From assembly GCA_019510465.1 (NCBI GenBank), contig JAEKKH010000179.1, positions 1-32,206 on the forward strand: a stretch of DNA of 32,206 bases. Direction: 5' to 3'. The notes under the pieces are model-generated. The model did no database searches and was not told the origin of the DNA. It worked only from the letters and a program-made list of their open reading frames with translations. Each line of letters opens with the position of its first letter. Within the stretch, counting starts at the first letter, position 1. Of the stretch, positions 1 to 8,603 are shown in pieces. The translations under genes were made by a program, and so were the position numbers. The DNA comes from Burkholderiales bacterium. GTDB lineage: Bacteria > Pseudomonadota > Gammaproteobacteria > Burkholderiales > Burkholderiaceae_C.

Positions 1-300
1 TTCTGGCGCATCCTGTGGCGCGTGGTGCTGCCGCTGTCGACGCCCATCCTGGTCGTGACGCTGATCTGGCAGTTCACCAACATCTGGAACGACTTCCTGT
101 ACGGGGTGGTCTTCTCGGGCGCGGATTCCAAGCCGATCACCGTCGGCCTGAACAACCTCGCGAACACGACCAGTTCGGTCAAGGAATACAACGTGGACAT
201 GGCCGCGGCACTGATCGCCGCGCTGCCGACGCTGTTCGTCTACGTGGTTGCTGGCAAGTATTTCGTGCGCGGGCTGACGGCCGGCGCGGTGAAGGGATGA
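1..300 (+). CDS. Carbohydrate ABC transporter permease, C-terminal part (partial)
   Basis: The 5' end lies outside the window; the visible 99 residues are the end of a MalG/UgpE-type inner-membrane permease of a sugar ABC importer. The first residues (FWRILWRVVLPLSTP) match the tail of the cytoplasmic EAA loop, the surface that contacts the ATPase. A membrane segment follows (about 16-40), then a periplasmic loop, then a last membrane helix (about 63-86) and a short cytoplasmic end. WNDFLYG after the EAA loop is typical of MalG-like permeases. The next gene, the ATPase, begins 4 bases after the stop, so the two are in one operon; the binding protein and second permease should lie upstream. 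The substrate cannot be read from this fragment. Confidence 0.93.
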   Translation, partial: FWRILWRVVLPLSTPILVVTLIWQFTNIWNDFLYGVVFSGADSKPITVGLNNLANTTSSVKEYNVDMAAALIAALPTLFVYVVAGKYFVRGLTAGAVKG

Positions 301-304
301 TGAG

Positions 305-1369
<1,065 letters not shown>

Positions 1370-1392
1370 CGGCCGGCGCTTTCGAACCGCAC

Positions 1393-1428
1393 GGGGCGCG
1401 ATGCGAATCGCGCCCCTTCTTTCTTGTT
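1393..1428 (+). terminator. Intrinsic terminator of the sugar transporter operon
   Basis: A perfect 10-bp stem, GGGGCGCGAT (1393-1402) and ATCGCGCCCC (1407-1416), encloses a GCGA tetraloop and is followed by a T-rich tract (TTCTTTCTTGTT). It lies 23 bases after the ATPase stop codon. This is the most canonical rho-independent terminator in the window. Confidence 0.9.
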
Positions 1429-1489
1429 CATCGCCGATGTGCGCGGAAAGGGACGATGCCTTTGCCTCTCGACCGGGCATGCCCCCGTC

Positions 1490-1960
1490 TCAGATCAGCC
1501 CGGGCTCGCAGCGGATCTCGCAGCGCACCGAGTTGGCGAGGAAGCACTCTTCGTGCGCCCGGTGGTGCAGCGCCGCGAGTTCGGCGGCGTCGGGCACGCG
1601 CGCGCCCGCGACGCGCGTGCGCGGGCGCAAGGTGACCACGTCCACGACCAGCTTGCCCGCGGCGTTGCGGCCCATGTGGCCCTCGGCCGCGTCTTCGTAG
1701 CGCTCGATGGCGAAGCCTGCGCGCGACGCGAGGTCGAGGAACCACAGCATGTGGCAGCTGGAGAGCGCGGCGACGAACGCCTCCTCGGGGTCGACGGCGC
1801 TGGCGTCGGACATCGGCAGCGGCACCACCAGGGGCGACGACGACCCCGGCACGACGGCACCGCCGTCGAAGGTCCAGGTGTGGGCGCGGCTGTAGCGCCT
1901 GCCGAGGAAATCGCCGTCGCCGGCGTTCCAGCGGATCAGGGCGGTATGGACGTGGGCCAT
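1490..1960 (-). CDS. OsmC family peroxiredoxin-like protein
   Basis: Cytoplasmic thiol peroxidase-like protein of the OsmC/Ohr superfamily, 156 aa, full length. Known members reduce organic hydroperoxides with a pair of cysteines; here these are C69 in LSSCH and C139 in HEECF, both in the expected places. The N-terminal part is the beta-rich half and the central helix carries C69. A GAAAGAG Shine-Dalgarno-like stretch sits upstream of the ATG. It is the third gene of a minus-strand operon, 9 bases after the amidotransferase-like gene. The sequence resembles the general OsmC group more than Ohr, but I cannot separate these subfamilies firmly. Substrate is unknown. Confidence 0.92.
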   Translation of the reverse strand: MAHVHTALIRWNAGDGDFLGRRYSRAHTWTFDGGAVVPGSSSPLVVPLPMSDASAVDPEEAFVAALSSCHMLWFLDLASRAGFAIERYEDAAEGHMGRNAAGKLVVDVVTLRPRTRVAGARVPDAAELAALHHRAHEECFLANSVRCEIRCEPGLI

Positions 1961-1969
1961 GGGACTCTT

Positions 1970-2668
1970 TCAGGCGCTGCGCGCCGCGGTGATGAGGGCT
2001 TCGGCCAGCGGCACGCGCTGGCCCTCGAGCGCGGCGCGCTCGGGTTGCCACAGCGTGGCGACGAAGAACGGGTGGCCATCGAGCTCGATGGCGCGCAGGT
2101 CGCCGTGTTCGTCCTCCGCCGTGCCGCGCATCGGGCCGGCGGTGAGCGCGGCGCGGAACGCCGGGTTCAGGCCATAGCGGCAGCGGTAGATCGTCGGCGC
2201 GGCGAGGGCACCGTACGCCTTCGCGAGGCGACTGCCGGGTGCGAGCGTGACGCTGCCGCGGGCCTCGACGAGCGCGCATTCGAGCGCCGCGATGACCGGG
2301 CGTCCGACACCCGGGTCGCTCTCGGCGTGCATCGCGTCGGGCCAGTCCAGCACGTGGCGCGCGAACTCGAGCACCGCATGCTGGAAGCCGCCGCAGGTGC
2401 CCAGCAAGGGCCGGCCCGTCATGCGCGCGTGGCCGATGGCGCGCAGTGCGCCGTCCTGGCTTCGATAGGGGCTGCCCGGCGCGACCCAGAAGGCGTCGAA
2501 GCCGGCGAGGCGGTCGACGTCGCGGATGGCGTCGCTGGCCATCCAGTCGTACACGAGGTCGACGCCGAGCGCGGAGGCCGCGTGGGCCAGCGCCAGCGGG
2601 ATTGCGCGGTGCGCGGCGATGCCGTCGTCGCGGTCGCCGACGATGGCGATGTTCACGAGGGTCGTCAT
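1970..2668 (-). CDS. CTP synthase C-terminal-like class I amidotransferase domain protein
   Basis: A 232-aa free-standing glutaminase-like domain related to the C-terminal half of CTP synthase, without the synthetase half. The nucleophile elbow is LLGTCGGFQHAVLEFAR with C92, close to the CTP synthase motif. The region that is HPE in active class I amidotransferases reads TLWQPERAAL: the triad His is replaced by Gln (Q208), while E210 is kept. Glutamine hydrolysis is therefore doubtful and the true reaction is unknown. The family is annotated as CTP synthase C-terminal region-related (seleno)protein; here position 92 is an ordinary TGC cysteine codon. The start has AAGGAG upstream. It lies between LysE and OsmC genes with gaps of only about 10 bases on each side, so it belongs to their operon. 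Confidence 0.85.
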   Translation of the reverse strand: MTTLVNIAIVGDRDDGIAAHRAIPLALAHAASALGVDLVYDWMASDAIRDVDRLAGFDAFWVAPGSPYRSQDGALRAIGHARMTGRPLLGTCGGFQHAVLEFARHVLDWPDAMHAESDPGVGRPVIAALECALVEARGSVTLAPGSRLAKAYGALAAPTIYRCRYGLNPAFRAALTAGPMRGTAEDEHGDLRAIELDGHPFFVATLWQPERAALEGQRVPLAEALITAARSA

Positions 2669-2678
2669 GGCGGCTCCT

Positions 2679-3320
2679 TCAGCGCGTGGCCAGCGCCAGG
2701 CGTACGCCGAGCGCCACGAACATCGCGCCGATGGCGCGGTTCAGCCAGCGCTCGGCGGCCGTGCCGACGTCGAGCTTGTGGCTGGCGAACGCCGTGCACA
2801 ACGCCAGCGCGTGGCACCACAGCATGCCGTTGAAGTCGAAGATCGCGCCCAGCAGCAGGAAGGCCAGCGGCTTGGACGCCGCGTCCGGTGCGATGAACTG
2901 CGGCACGAACGCGAGGAAGAACAGTGCCACCTTCGGGTTGAGGACGTTGGTGAGGAAGCCCTGCCGGAAGATCTGGCCATAGGCCATGACGCGCGCGGCC
3001 GCGTCGCGCGGCGCGGCCGCGGCGCCGGCCGCCTGGCGTGCCCTCAGCATGCCGATGCCGATCCACACGAGGTAGGCCGCGCCCGCGATCTTGACGACGG
3101 AGAAGGCCATCGCCGAGGTCGCCAGCAGCGCCGACAGGCCCAGCGCCGCCGCCAACACGTGCACGCACACGCCCGCGCCGACGCCCCAGCATGCGACGAG
3201 GCCGGCACGCCAGCCCTGCGACGCGCTGCGCGCCATGATGAACAGCGAGTCGGGCCCGGGCGTGATGTTGAGCAGCAGGCCCGAGACGATGAACAGCCAA
3301 AGATGCTGGGTTCCGGCCAT
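2679..3320 (-). CDS. LysE family translocator (amino acid exporter)
   Basis: Inner-membrane exporter of the LysE/RhtB superfamily, 213 aa, a normal length with about six hydrophobic segments. The N-terminal signature NITPGPDSLFIMARS is at 18-32 and the second conserved block GFLTNVLNPKVALFFLAFVPQF lies mid-protein. Family members export basic, neutral or hydrophobic amino acids or homoserine lactones; the substrate cannot be told here. GGAGG precedes the ATG. The gene heads a three-gene minus-strand operon and is divergent from a LysR regulator 107 bases away, the usual arrangement for LysE exporters controlled by a LysR protein sensing the substrate. Confidence 0.94.
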   Translation of the reverse strand: MAGTQHLWLFIVSGLLLNITPGPDSLFIMARSASQGWRAGLVACWGVGAGVCVHVLAAALGLSALLATSAMAFSVVKIAGAAYLVWIGIGMLRARQAAGAAAAPRDAAARVMAYGQIFRQGFLTNVLNPKVALFFLAFVPQFIAPDAASKPLAFLLLGAIFDFNGMLWCHALALCTAFASHKLDVGTAAERWLNRAIGAMFVALGVRLALATR

Positions 3321-3427
3321 GCGGCCCTCCGAGTCGATTCAGGAAACGCATCATCGCCGTGCTGCTGTGTGCAGTAAACGCCATGCTTCGCACATGTTTG
3401 TTGCGTGCAGCGGATTAATATCGCGCC
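3321..3427. promoter_or_regulatory. Divergent lysE/lysR-type promoter region
   Basis: The 107 bases between the divergent exporter and regulator genes must hold both promoters. The part near 3360-3420 is less GC-rich than its surroundings. It contains TGTG and CACA half-sites at the ends of about 29 bases (near 3368-3396), the sort of interrupted dyad bound by LysR proteins. No exact -35/-10 pair could be fixed, so the operator is an inference from the gene arrangement. Confidence 0.4.
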
Positions 3428-4318
3428 ATGGACAAGCTCCGCGCCATGAAGACCTTCGTGCAGATCGCCGACGACGGCAGCCTCACCGCCGCGGCGGCCA
3501 CGCTCGGCATGTCGCTGCCGGCCGTGGTGCGCAGCCTCGCGGCGCTGGAGGCCCAGCTCGGCGCGCGCCTGTTCCAGCGCACCACGCGCCGGCTCGCGTT
3601 GACGCAGGAGGGCCTGCAATACCTCGCGCGCAGCCGCGACATCCTCGCCGCCGTGGCCGAGGCCGACGCAAGCCTTGCCGACGAGGCGCAGGCCCCGCGC
3701 GGCCAGCTCGCGATCACGGCCCCGGTGCTGCTGGGCCAGCGCGTGGTGGCCGGCTTCGTCACCCGCTTCGTGGCCGCCAACCCGCGCATCCGCTGCAGCG
3801 TGCAGCTGCTCGATCGCTTCGTCGACCTGGTGGACGAGGGCGTCGACGTGGGCATCCGCATCGGCACGCTGGAGGACTCGTCGCTGGTGGCCGTTCGGCT
3901 GGGCGAGGTGCGGCAGATGGTGCTGGCGAGCCCCGCGTTCCTGCGTCGCAACGGCACCCCCAAGCATCCGACGGACCTGCGCGGGCGCCCCTGCGTGCGG
4001 CTCGCAGGCCCGATCCGACCGGGCTGGGCGTTCCAGGACGGCGGACGCCGGCTGCACGTGCCGGTGGACGGCCCGCTGGATTTCAACCACGCCGGCGCCG
4101 CGCTGCTGGCCTGCGAACAGGGCGCGGGCTTCGGCCAGTTCTTCTCGTACCAGGTGCAGGAGGCGCTGCACGAGCGCCGGCTGCGCGCGGTCCTGGCCGA
4201 ACACGAGCCGCCGCGCCAGCCGGTGAGCATCGTCTATCCCCATGCCAGGCTGCTGCCGGCGCGCACGCGGGCGTTCATCGAGGCGGCCAGGCGGGAGCTG
4301 GCGCCGCTGTTCGCCTAA
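3428..4318 (+). CDS. LysR family transcriptional regulator
   Basis: DNA-binding regulator of the LysR family, 296 aa, full length. The winged helix-turn-helix is at about 4-62, with the recognition part SLTAAAATLGMSLPAVVRSLAALEAQLGARLF and the following TTRRLALTQEG wing. Residues about 90-290 form the periplasmic-binding-protein-like effector domain. The MDKLRAMKTFVQIADDGSLTAAA start resembles the CrgA/DmlR-like subgroup common in Proteobacteria. It is divergent from the LysE exporter operon, its most likely target. The gene converges with the chitinase gene, 40 bases away. The effector is unknown. Confidence 0.95.
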   Translation: MDKLRAMKTFVQIADDGSLTAAAATLGMSLPAVVRSLAALEAQLGARLFQRTTRRLALTQEGLQYLARSRDILAAVAEADASLADEAQAPRGQLAITAPVLLGQRVVAGFVTRFVAANPRIRCSVQLLDRFVDLVDEGVDVGIRIGTLEDSSLVAVRLGEVRQMVLASPAFLRRNGTPKHPTDLRGRPCVRLAGPIRPGWAFQDGGRRLHVPVDGPLDFNHAGAALLACEQGAGFGQFFSYQVQEALHERRLRAVLAEHEPPRQPVSIVYPHARLLPARTRAFIEAARRELAPLFA

Positions 4319-4319
4319 T

Positions 4320-4335
4320 GCCCGGTCGACCGGGC
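4320..4335. terminator. Palindrome between convergent genes, possible terminator
   Basis: GCCCGGTCGACCGGGC is a perfect 16-bp palindrome directly after the LysR stop codon and before the end of the convergent chitinase gene. As RNA it could form a stem on either strand. There is no T tract, so a factor-independent terminator is uncertain. Confidence 0.35.
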
Positions 4336-4358
4336 GGACAGCCGCCGCCCGCGGCGCC

Positions 4359-5678
4359 TCAAGGCTGCAGCAGCTGGTTGCCCACGCCGAAGTTCATCGC
4401 GTTGAGGACGTCGCCGTTGTCCTGCGACAGCTCCCACGCGAACACGCCGGCCAGGCCGGCCTCGCGCGCCATGCGGCCCTTCTCGATGACGGCGCGCGGG
4501 TCGTCGTAGCCCATGAACAGCTTGTTGCGCGCGTTGTAGAGGTTCCAGGCGTGCGTCTGTGGATCGAAGATCGTCTGGTAGCCGTGCAGTCCGCGGCCAT
4601 GGCGGTCGACGTAGCGGGCGGCGAGCTCGCGCCAGTCGCTGGAGCCCTCGGGTGCCGGATAGGTGCCGGTGTGCGCCTCGCCGGTGAAGCCCCGGCCGGG
4701 CGCGGGCCTGGCGACCCCCGTGAAGCCGCGGCCGTACATCGCCACGCCGGCCACCAGCTTGCCGGCGGGCACGCCCGCGCCCGTCATCGTGCGGATCGCC
4801 GCGTCCAGCCCGTCCTCCGCGCCCGCGGCGCTGGCGCGCGGCGCGGCATGGTTGCCGATGACCTTCTTCCAGCCGCCGTAGAAGTCGTAGGTCATCATGA
4901 AGATGTAGTCCATGGACTTCGCGGCGTCGCGGTAGTTCACCTTGTCGACGATCACGTGCTCGCAGTTGATCGCGCCGGTGAGGATGTACTTGTGGCCGTT
5001 CTCGGCCGTGAGCGTGTCCAATGCGCCGCGCAGCGCGGCCATCAGGTCGGCATAGCCCTGGCCGTCGGCCGGCGACCCCAGCTGCACGCCGTTGGCCGAG
5101 CCGTTGTTGGTGGGGTGCTCCCAGTCGATGTCGATGCCGTCGAAGGCCGGATGCGCGCGCAGGAAATCGGCTGCCGACTTCGCGAAAGCCGCGCGCGGGG
5201 CGGCCTCGTCGGCGATGTGGAAGAACGGGTCGGAGCCGCCCCAGCCGCCCACCGAGGCCACCACCTTCACATGCGGCGCACGCGCCTCGAGGCGGGCGAA
5301 CGCGTCGTTGAAGGTGTCGTCGACGGCCGAGGTGGCGATCTGGTAGTCCGGCTTGCCCGCGCACTTGGGCGCGTCCTCGGCCAGTTGTCCGGGGCCGCAG
5401 ACATGCAGGAACGCGTAGATGACGTGCGTGACGCTGTCGCCATGCAGCGCATCGACCAGCGCGGCCGGCTGCCAGTTGGGCGTGTAGACGCCGACCAGCT
5501 TGCCGCCGCTGCGCTCCCATTCGAGCGGCTTGCCGCCGAACAGCGCGTAGGGGGCGGCAGCGGCGGCGGCGGCGGGTGAGGTGCCGGTCGCGGCGGCCGG
5601 CAGCGCCGCCAGCGCGCCCAGGGCGGTCGCGATTGCGACCAGGAAGCGGACGAACTTCGGAGCGGCGTGAGGCGTCAT
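4359..5678 (-). CDS. Secreted glycoside hydrolase family 18 chitinase
   Basis: A 439-aa GH18 enzyme that should cleave beta-1,4 links in chitin or chito-oligosaccharides by substrate-assisted catalysis. The N-terminus has a Sec signal peptide (hydrophobic 10-27, then an Ala-rich region). Family marks are SVGGW at 142-146, the catalytic DGIDIDWE at 180-187 with acid E187, MTYDFYG at 262-268, and the closing GVFAWELSQDNGD near 411-423. Inserted loops between the catalytic strand and MTYDFYG suggest a ChiA/ChiC-like subfamily A catalytic domain. No chitin-binding or fibronectin module is seen. The gene stands alone on the minus strand. Its promoter probably lies in the AT-rich segment at 5715-5750. 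A chitodextrinase-like specificity is also possible. Confidence 0.95.
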   Translation of the reverse strand: MTPHAAPKFVRFLVAIATALGALAALPAAATGTSPAAAAAAAPYALFGGKPLEWERSGGKLVGVYTPNWQPAALVDALHGDSVTHVIYAFLHVCGPGQLAEDAPKCAGKPDYQIATSAVDDTFNDAFARLEARAPHVKVVASVGGWGGSDPFFHIADEAAPRAAFAKSAADFLRAHPAFDGIDIDWEHPTNNGSANGVQLGSPADGQGYADLMAALRGALDTLTAENGHKYILTGAINCEHVIVDKVNYRDAAKSMDYIFMMTYDFYGGWKKVIGNHAAPRASAAGAEDGLDAAIRTMTGAGVPAGKLVAGVAMYGRGFTGVARPAPGRGFTGEAHTGTYPAPEGSSDWRELAARYVDRHGRGLHGYQTIFDPQTHAWNLYNARNKLFMGYDDPRAVIEKGRMAREAGLAGVFAWELSQDNGDVLNAMNFGVGNQLLQP

Positions 5679-5714
5679 GGAGGCGAGGGATCCCGGACAG
5701 GCGCAGCCCGATTC

Positions 5715-5750
5715 ATTCGAACCACTATAGTACCACTATATATCCAATTT
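5715..5750. promoter_or_regulatory. AT-rich segment with direct repeat, likely chitinase promoter/operator
   Basis: ACCACTATA occurs twice, at 5721-5729 and 5732-5740, 11 bp apart, so on one helical face. The centre ACTATAGT (5724-5731) is a perfect palindrome. The stretch is markedly AT-rich in a 70% GC window and lies 40-70 bases upstream of the chitinase ATG. It may hold a -10 element and a regulator site. No regulator is identified. Confidence 0.45.
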
Positions 5751-5922
5751 GCCGAACGCAACAGGGTCGCAGACGTTGGATCGCGCCAATGCGGCGCCAG
5801 GAACACCGGTCACGGAACGTCGGCGACTCCTGGCACTTCATCGTCGCTCGATGGCGTCTCTGGCCGCACTTTCGGGAACGTCGATTGCTCGACCGCCGCC
5901 TCCCCGGTTTCGGGTATCCCGC

Positions 5923-6960
5923 ATGGATCCGTCGTCCAAGGACCTCGTCGTCGCGCGGCCGGAAGGCCTGTACTGCCCGCCGGGGGATTTCTTCATCGAC
6001 CCGTGGCAACCCGTCGCGCACGCGCTCGTCACGCATGCGCACGGCGACCACCTGCGACCGGGTCATGGCCACTACCTGACGGCCGAGGCCGGCCGCCATG
6101 TCGTGGCGAGCCGCGTCGGCGCGGTCGACCTGCAGACGCTCGCCTACGGTGAAGGCCTCGTCCATCGCGGCGTGCGCGTCTCGTTCCACCCGGCGGGGCA
6201 CGTGCTGGGTTCCGCGCAGATCCGGCTCGAGCACGAAGGACGCGTGTGGGTGGTCTCGGGCGACTACAAGACCGGACCCGACGCGACCTGCGCGCCGTTC
6301 GAGCCCGTGCGCTGCGACGTCTTCATCACCGAGTCCACCTTCGGCCTGCCCGTGTTCCGCTGGACGCCGCAACAGGACGTGTTCGACGGCATCGATGCCT
6401 GGTGGGCGGGCAACGCCGCCGCGGGACGCGCGTCCATCGTCTACGCGTACGCCTTCGGCAAGGCGCAGCGCGTGCTAGCGGGGATCGACCCGGGCATCGG
6501 CCCGATCATCGTGCATGGCGCGGTCGCGACGATGGACGAGGCGTACCGGCAGTCGGGCGTCGCGCTGCCGCAGACCAGGAGCGTGCTCGAGGCCACGCCC
6601 GACGAGATCCGCCGCAGCCTCGTCATCGCGCCGCCGTCCGCGCAAGGCAGCACCTGGACGCGCCGCTTCGGCGATTTCAGCGACGCCTTCGCCTCCGGCT
6701 GGATGCTGCTGCGCGGCGCGCGGCGCCGGCGCAACGTCGACCGCGGCTTCATCCTGTCGGACCACGCCGACTGGCCGGGGCTGCTGGAGGCGATCGCCGC
6801 CAGCGGCGCGCCGCGCGTCGTCGTCACGCACGGCTACGTCGAGCCGCTGGTGCGCTTCCTCGCGGAGCAGGGTCTGGAGTCGGGCGCGTTCAAGACCGAG
6901 TACGGCGACGACGAGGACGCGAAGCCGGCCGAGGAAGCGGCGGCGGCGGAGCCGACATGA
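5923..6960 (+). CDS. Ligase-associated MBL-fold DNA exonuclease
   Basis: A 345-aa metallo-beta-lactamase/beta-CASP-like nuclease of the ligase-associated exonuclease family. The metal-binding motif VTHAHGDH ends at 43; a further His is in AGHVLGSAQI (93), an Asp in VSGDYKTGPD (114), and the C-terminal metal motif is ILSDHADWPGL. The reading frame is open upstream to 5749, but the start at 5923 (MDPSSKDLVVARPEGLYCPPGDFFIDP) matches where homologues begin; the upstream residues look like non-coding translation. It is the first of four genes whose stop and start codons overlap (ATGA at 6957). The Pseudomonas putida cluster of the same type encodes an exonuclease, LIG, Lhr-Core and MPE, pointing to DNA repair. 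Polarity of digestion is not shown by sequence. Confidence 0.9.
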   Translation: MDPSSKDLVVARPEGLYCPPGDFFIDPWQPVAHALVTHAHGDHLRPGHGHYLTAEAGRHVVASRVGAVDLQTLAYGEGLVHRGVRVSFHPAGHVLGSAQIRLEHEGRVWVVSGDYKTGPDATCAPFEPVRCDVFITESTFGLPVFRWTPQQDVFDGIDAWWAGNAAAGRASIVYAYAFGKAQRVLAGIDPGIGPIIVHGAVATMDEAYRQSGVALPQTRSVLEATPDEIRRSLVIAPPSAQGSTWTRRFGDFSDAFASGWMLLRGARRRRNVDRGFILSDHADWPGLLEAIAASGAPRVVVTHGYVEPLVRFLAEQGLESGAFKTEYGDDEDAKPAEEAAAAEPT

Positions 6961-8603
6961 AGGAGTTCGCCGCCCTGTTCGCCGCACTTGACTCGACGAC
7001 GTCGACCCGCAAGAAGACCGACGCGCTGCTGACCTACTTTCAGCGCGCGCAACCCGCCGATGCGGCCTGGGCGCTTTACTTCCTGGCCGGCGGCAAGCCG
7101 CGCCAGACCGTGCCCACCGGCCTGCTGCGCACGGCCGCGCGCGAGGCCGCCGGCATTCCTGAGTGGCTGTTCGACGAGAGCTACGACGTCGTGGGCGACC
7201 TCGCCGAGACCATCGCCCACGTGCTGCCGCCGGCGAGTGCGACAGTGGACCTGCCGCTGCACGTGTGGATCGAGGACCGCCTGCTCGCGCTGCGCGGCCA
7301 GGCCCCGGAGGCCGTCTCGGCCGCGCTCAAGGGCTACTGGAACGAACTCGATACCCCGGGCCGCTTCCTGCTCACGAAGTTGATCGGCGGCAGCTTTCGC
7401 GTCGGCGTCGCGCGCAACCTCGTGCTGCGCGCGCTGTCCGAGGCCTGCGGGGTGGACGCCAAGCTGCTGGCGCAGCGCGTGATGGGCTACACCGACAAGC
7501 AGCACACGCCAGACGCCGCACGCTACGCGCTGCTGGTCGATCCGACGCACGTCGACACGCCGACGGAGTCGGGCCAGCCCTACCCGTTCTTCCTCGCGCA
7601 TCCGCTGCAGGCGCCCGTCGAATCGCTGGGCGACCGCGCCGACTGGCAGGTGGAATGGAAGTGGGACGGCATCCGCGCACAGTTCATCCGCCGCGGCGCG
7701 CAGTCGTGGCTGTGGTCGCGCGGCGAGGACCTGCTCAACGGCCGCTTTCCCGAACTCGACGCGATGCATGGCCGGCTGCCCGACACCTGCGTGCTGGATG
7801 GGGAGATCGTCGTCTGGCGCGACGGCCGCGTGCAGCCGTTCGCGGCGCTGCAGAAGCGCATCGGGCGCAAGACGGTGACCCGGAAGATCCTCGCCGAGCA
7901 GCCCGTGGCCTTTCTCGCGTACGACCTGCTGGAGATCGAGGGCGTCGACATCCGCGCCTGGCCGCAGTGGCAGCGCCGCGAGCGGCTCGAGCAGGTCGTC
8001 GCCGGGGCCGGCGCCGGCCCGCTGCAGGTCTCGCCGCGCGTCGACGCCGCCGACTGGGATGCGTTGACGACGCTGCGCGCCGAGTCGCGCGCCCGCGGCG
8101 TCGAGGGCTTCATGCTCAAGCAGCGCGAGGGCCGCTACGGCGCGGGCCGCACCAAGGACGTCGGCACCTGGTGGAAGTGGAAGATCGATCCGTACAGCGT
8201 CGACGCGGTCCTCGTCTACGCGCAGGGCGGCCACGGACGGCGGGCCAACCTCTACACCGATCTCACGTTCGCCGTCTGGGATGGGTTGGGCGAGTCGCGC
8301 CGGCTCGTGCCGTTCGCCAAGGCCTACTCGGGCCTGACCGACGACGAGATGCACCAGGTCGACCAGCGCATCCGCCAGACGACGATCGAGAAGTTCGGTC
8401 CGGTGCGCAGCGTGACGCCGACGCTGGTCGTCGAACTCGGCTTCGAGGGCATCCAGGCCTCGCCGCGCCACAAGTCGGGCATCGCGGTGCGCTTCCCGCG
8501 CATGCTGCGGCTGCGCTGGGACAAGCCGGTCGACGAGGCCGACACGCTGCAGGTGCTGCGCGACTTCATCGCCGAATCCGCCGCGCTGCGGCAGGCGGAT
8601 TGA
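6957..8603 (+). CDS. ATP-dependent DNA ligase (repair cassette)
   Basis: A 548-aa ATP-dependent DNA ligase that seals nicks through a lysyl-AMP intermediate. The nucleophile motif I is KWDG at 235-238 (K235); motif [11 protein letters not shown] is at 280-287; [23 protein letters not shown] holds motif IV and leads to WWKWK, motif V. Residues 1-210 are the helical DNA-binding domain and residues after about 430 the OB fold. This is the bacterial type with an N-terminal domain, resembling archaeal and eukaryotic ligase I, and differs from the Ku-linked LigD. The start ATG overlaps the exonuclease stop (ATGA), and its stop overlaps the helicase start (TGATG), so translation is coupled. It should act with the three neighbours in break processing and sealing. 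Confidence 0.95.
   Translation: MKEFAALFAALDSTTSTRKKTDALLTYFQRAQPADAAWALYFLAGGKPRQTVPTGLLRTAAREAAGIPEWLFDESYDVVGDLAETIAHVLPPASATVDLPLHVWIEDRLLALRGQAPEAVSAALKGYWNELDTPGRFLLTKLIGGSFRVGVARNLVLRALSEACGVDAKLLAQRVMGYTDKQHTPDAARYALLVDPTHVDTPTESGQPYPFFLAHPLQAPVESLGDRADWQVEWKWDGIRAQFIRRGAQSWLWSRGEDLLNGRFPELDAMHGRLPDTCVLDGEIVVWRDGRVQPFAALQKRIGRKTVTRKILAEQPVAFLAYDLLEIEGVDIRAWPQWQRRERLEQVVAGAGAGPLQVSPRVDAADWDALTTLRAESRARGVEGFMLKQREGRYGAGRTKDVGTWWKWKIDPYSVDAVLVYAQGGHGRRANLYTDLTFAVWDGLGESRRLVPFAKAYSGLTDDEMHQVDQRIRQTTIEKFGPVRSVTPTLVVELGFEGIQASPRHKSGIAVRFPRMLRLRWDKPVDEADTLQVLRDFIAESAALRQAD

Noticed and set aside
1970-2668. Selenoprotein version of the CTP-synthase-like family
   Set aside because: The nucleophile position is an ordinary TGC cysteine codon and there is no in-frame TGA.
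5715-5750. Named NagR/NagQ/DasR operator
   Set aside because: The repeat shares TGGT/ACCA elements with such sites, but the spacing and symmetry do not match a consensus I can state with certainty.
5749-5922. N-terminal extension of the exonuclease
   Set aside because: The extra 58 residues have no family similarity and cross the AT-rich promoter-like part; homologues begin near MDPSSKDLVV.
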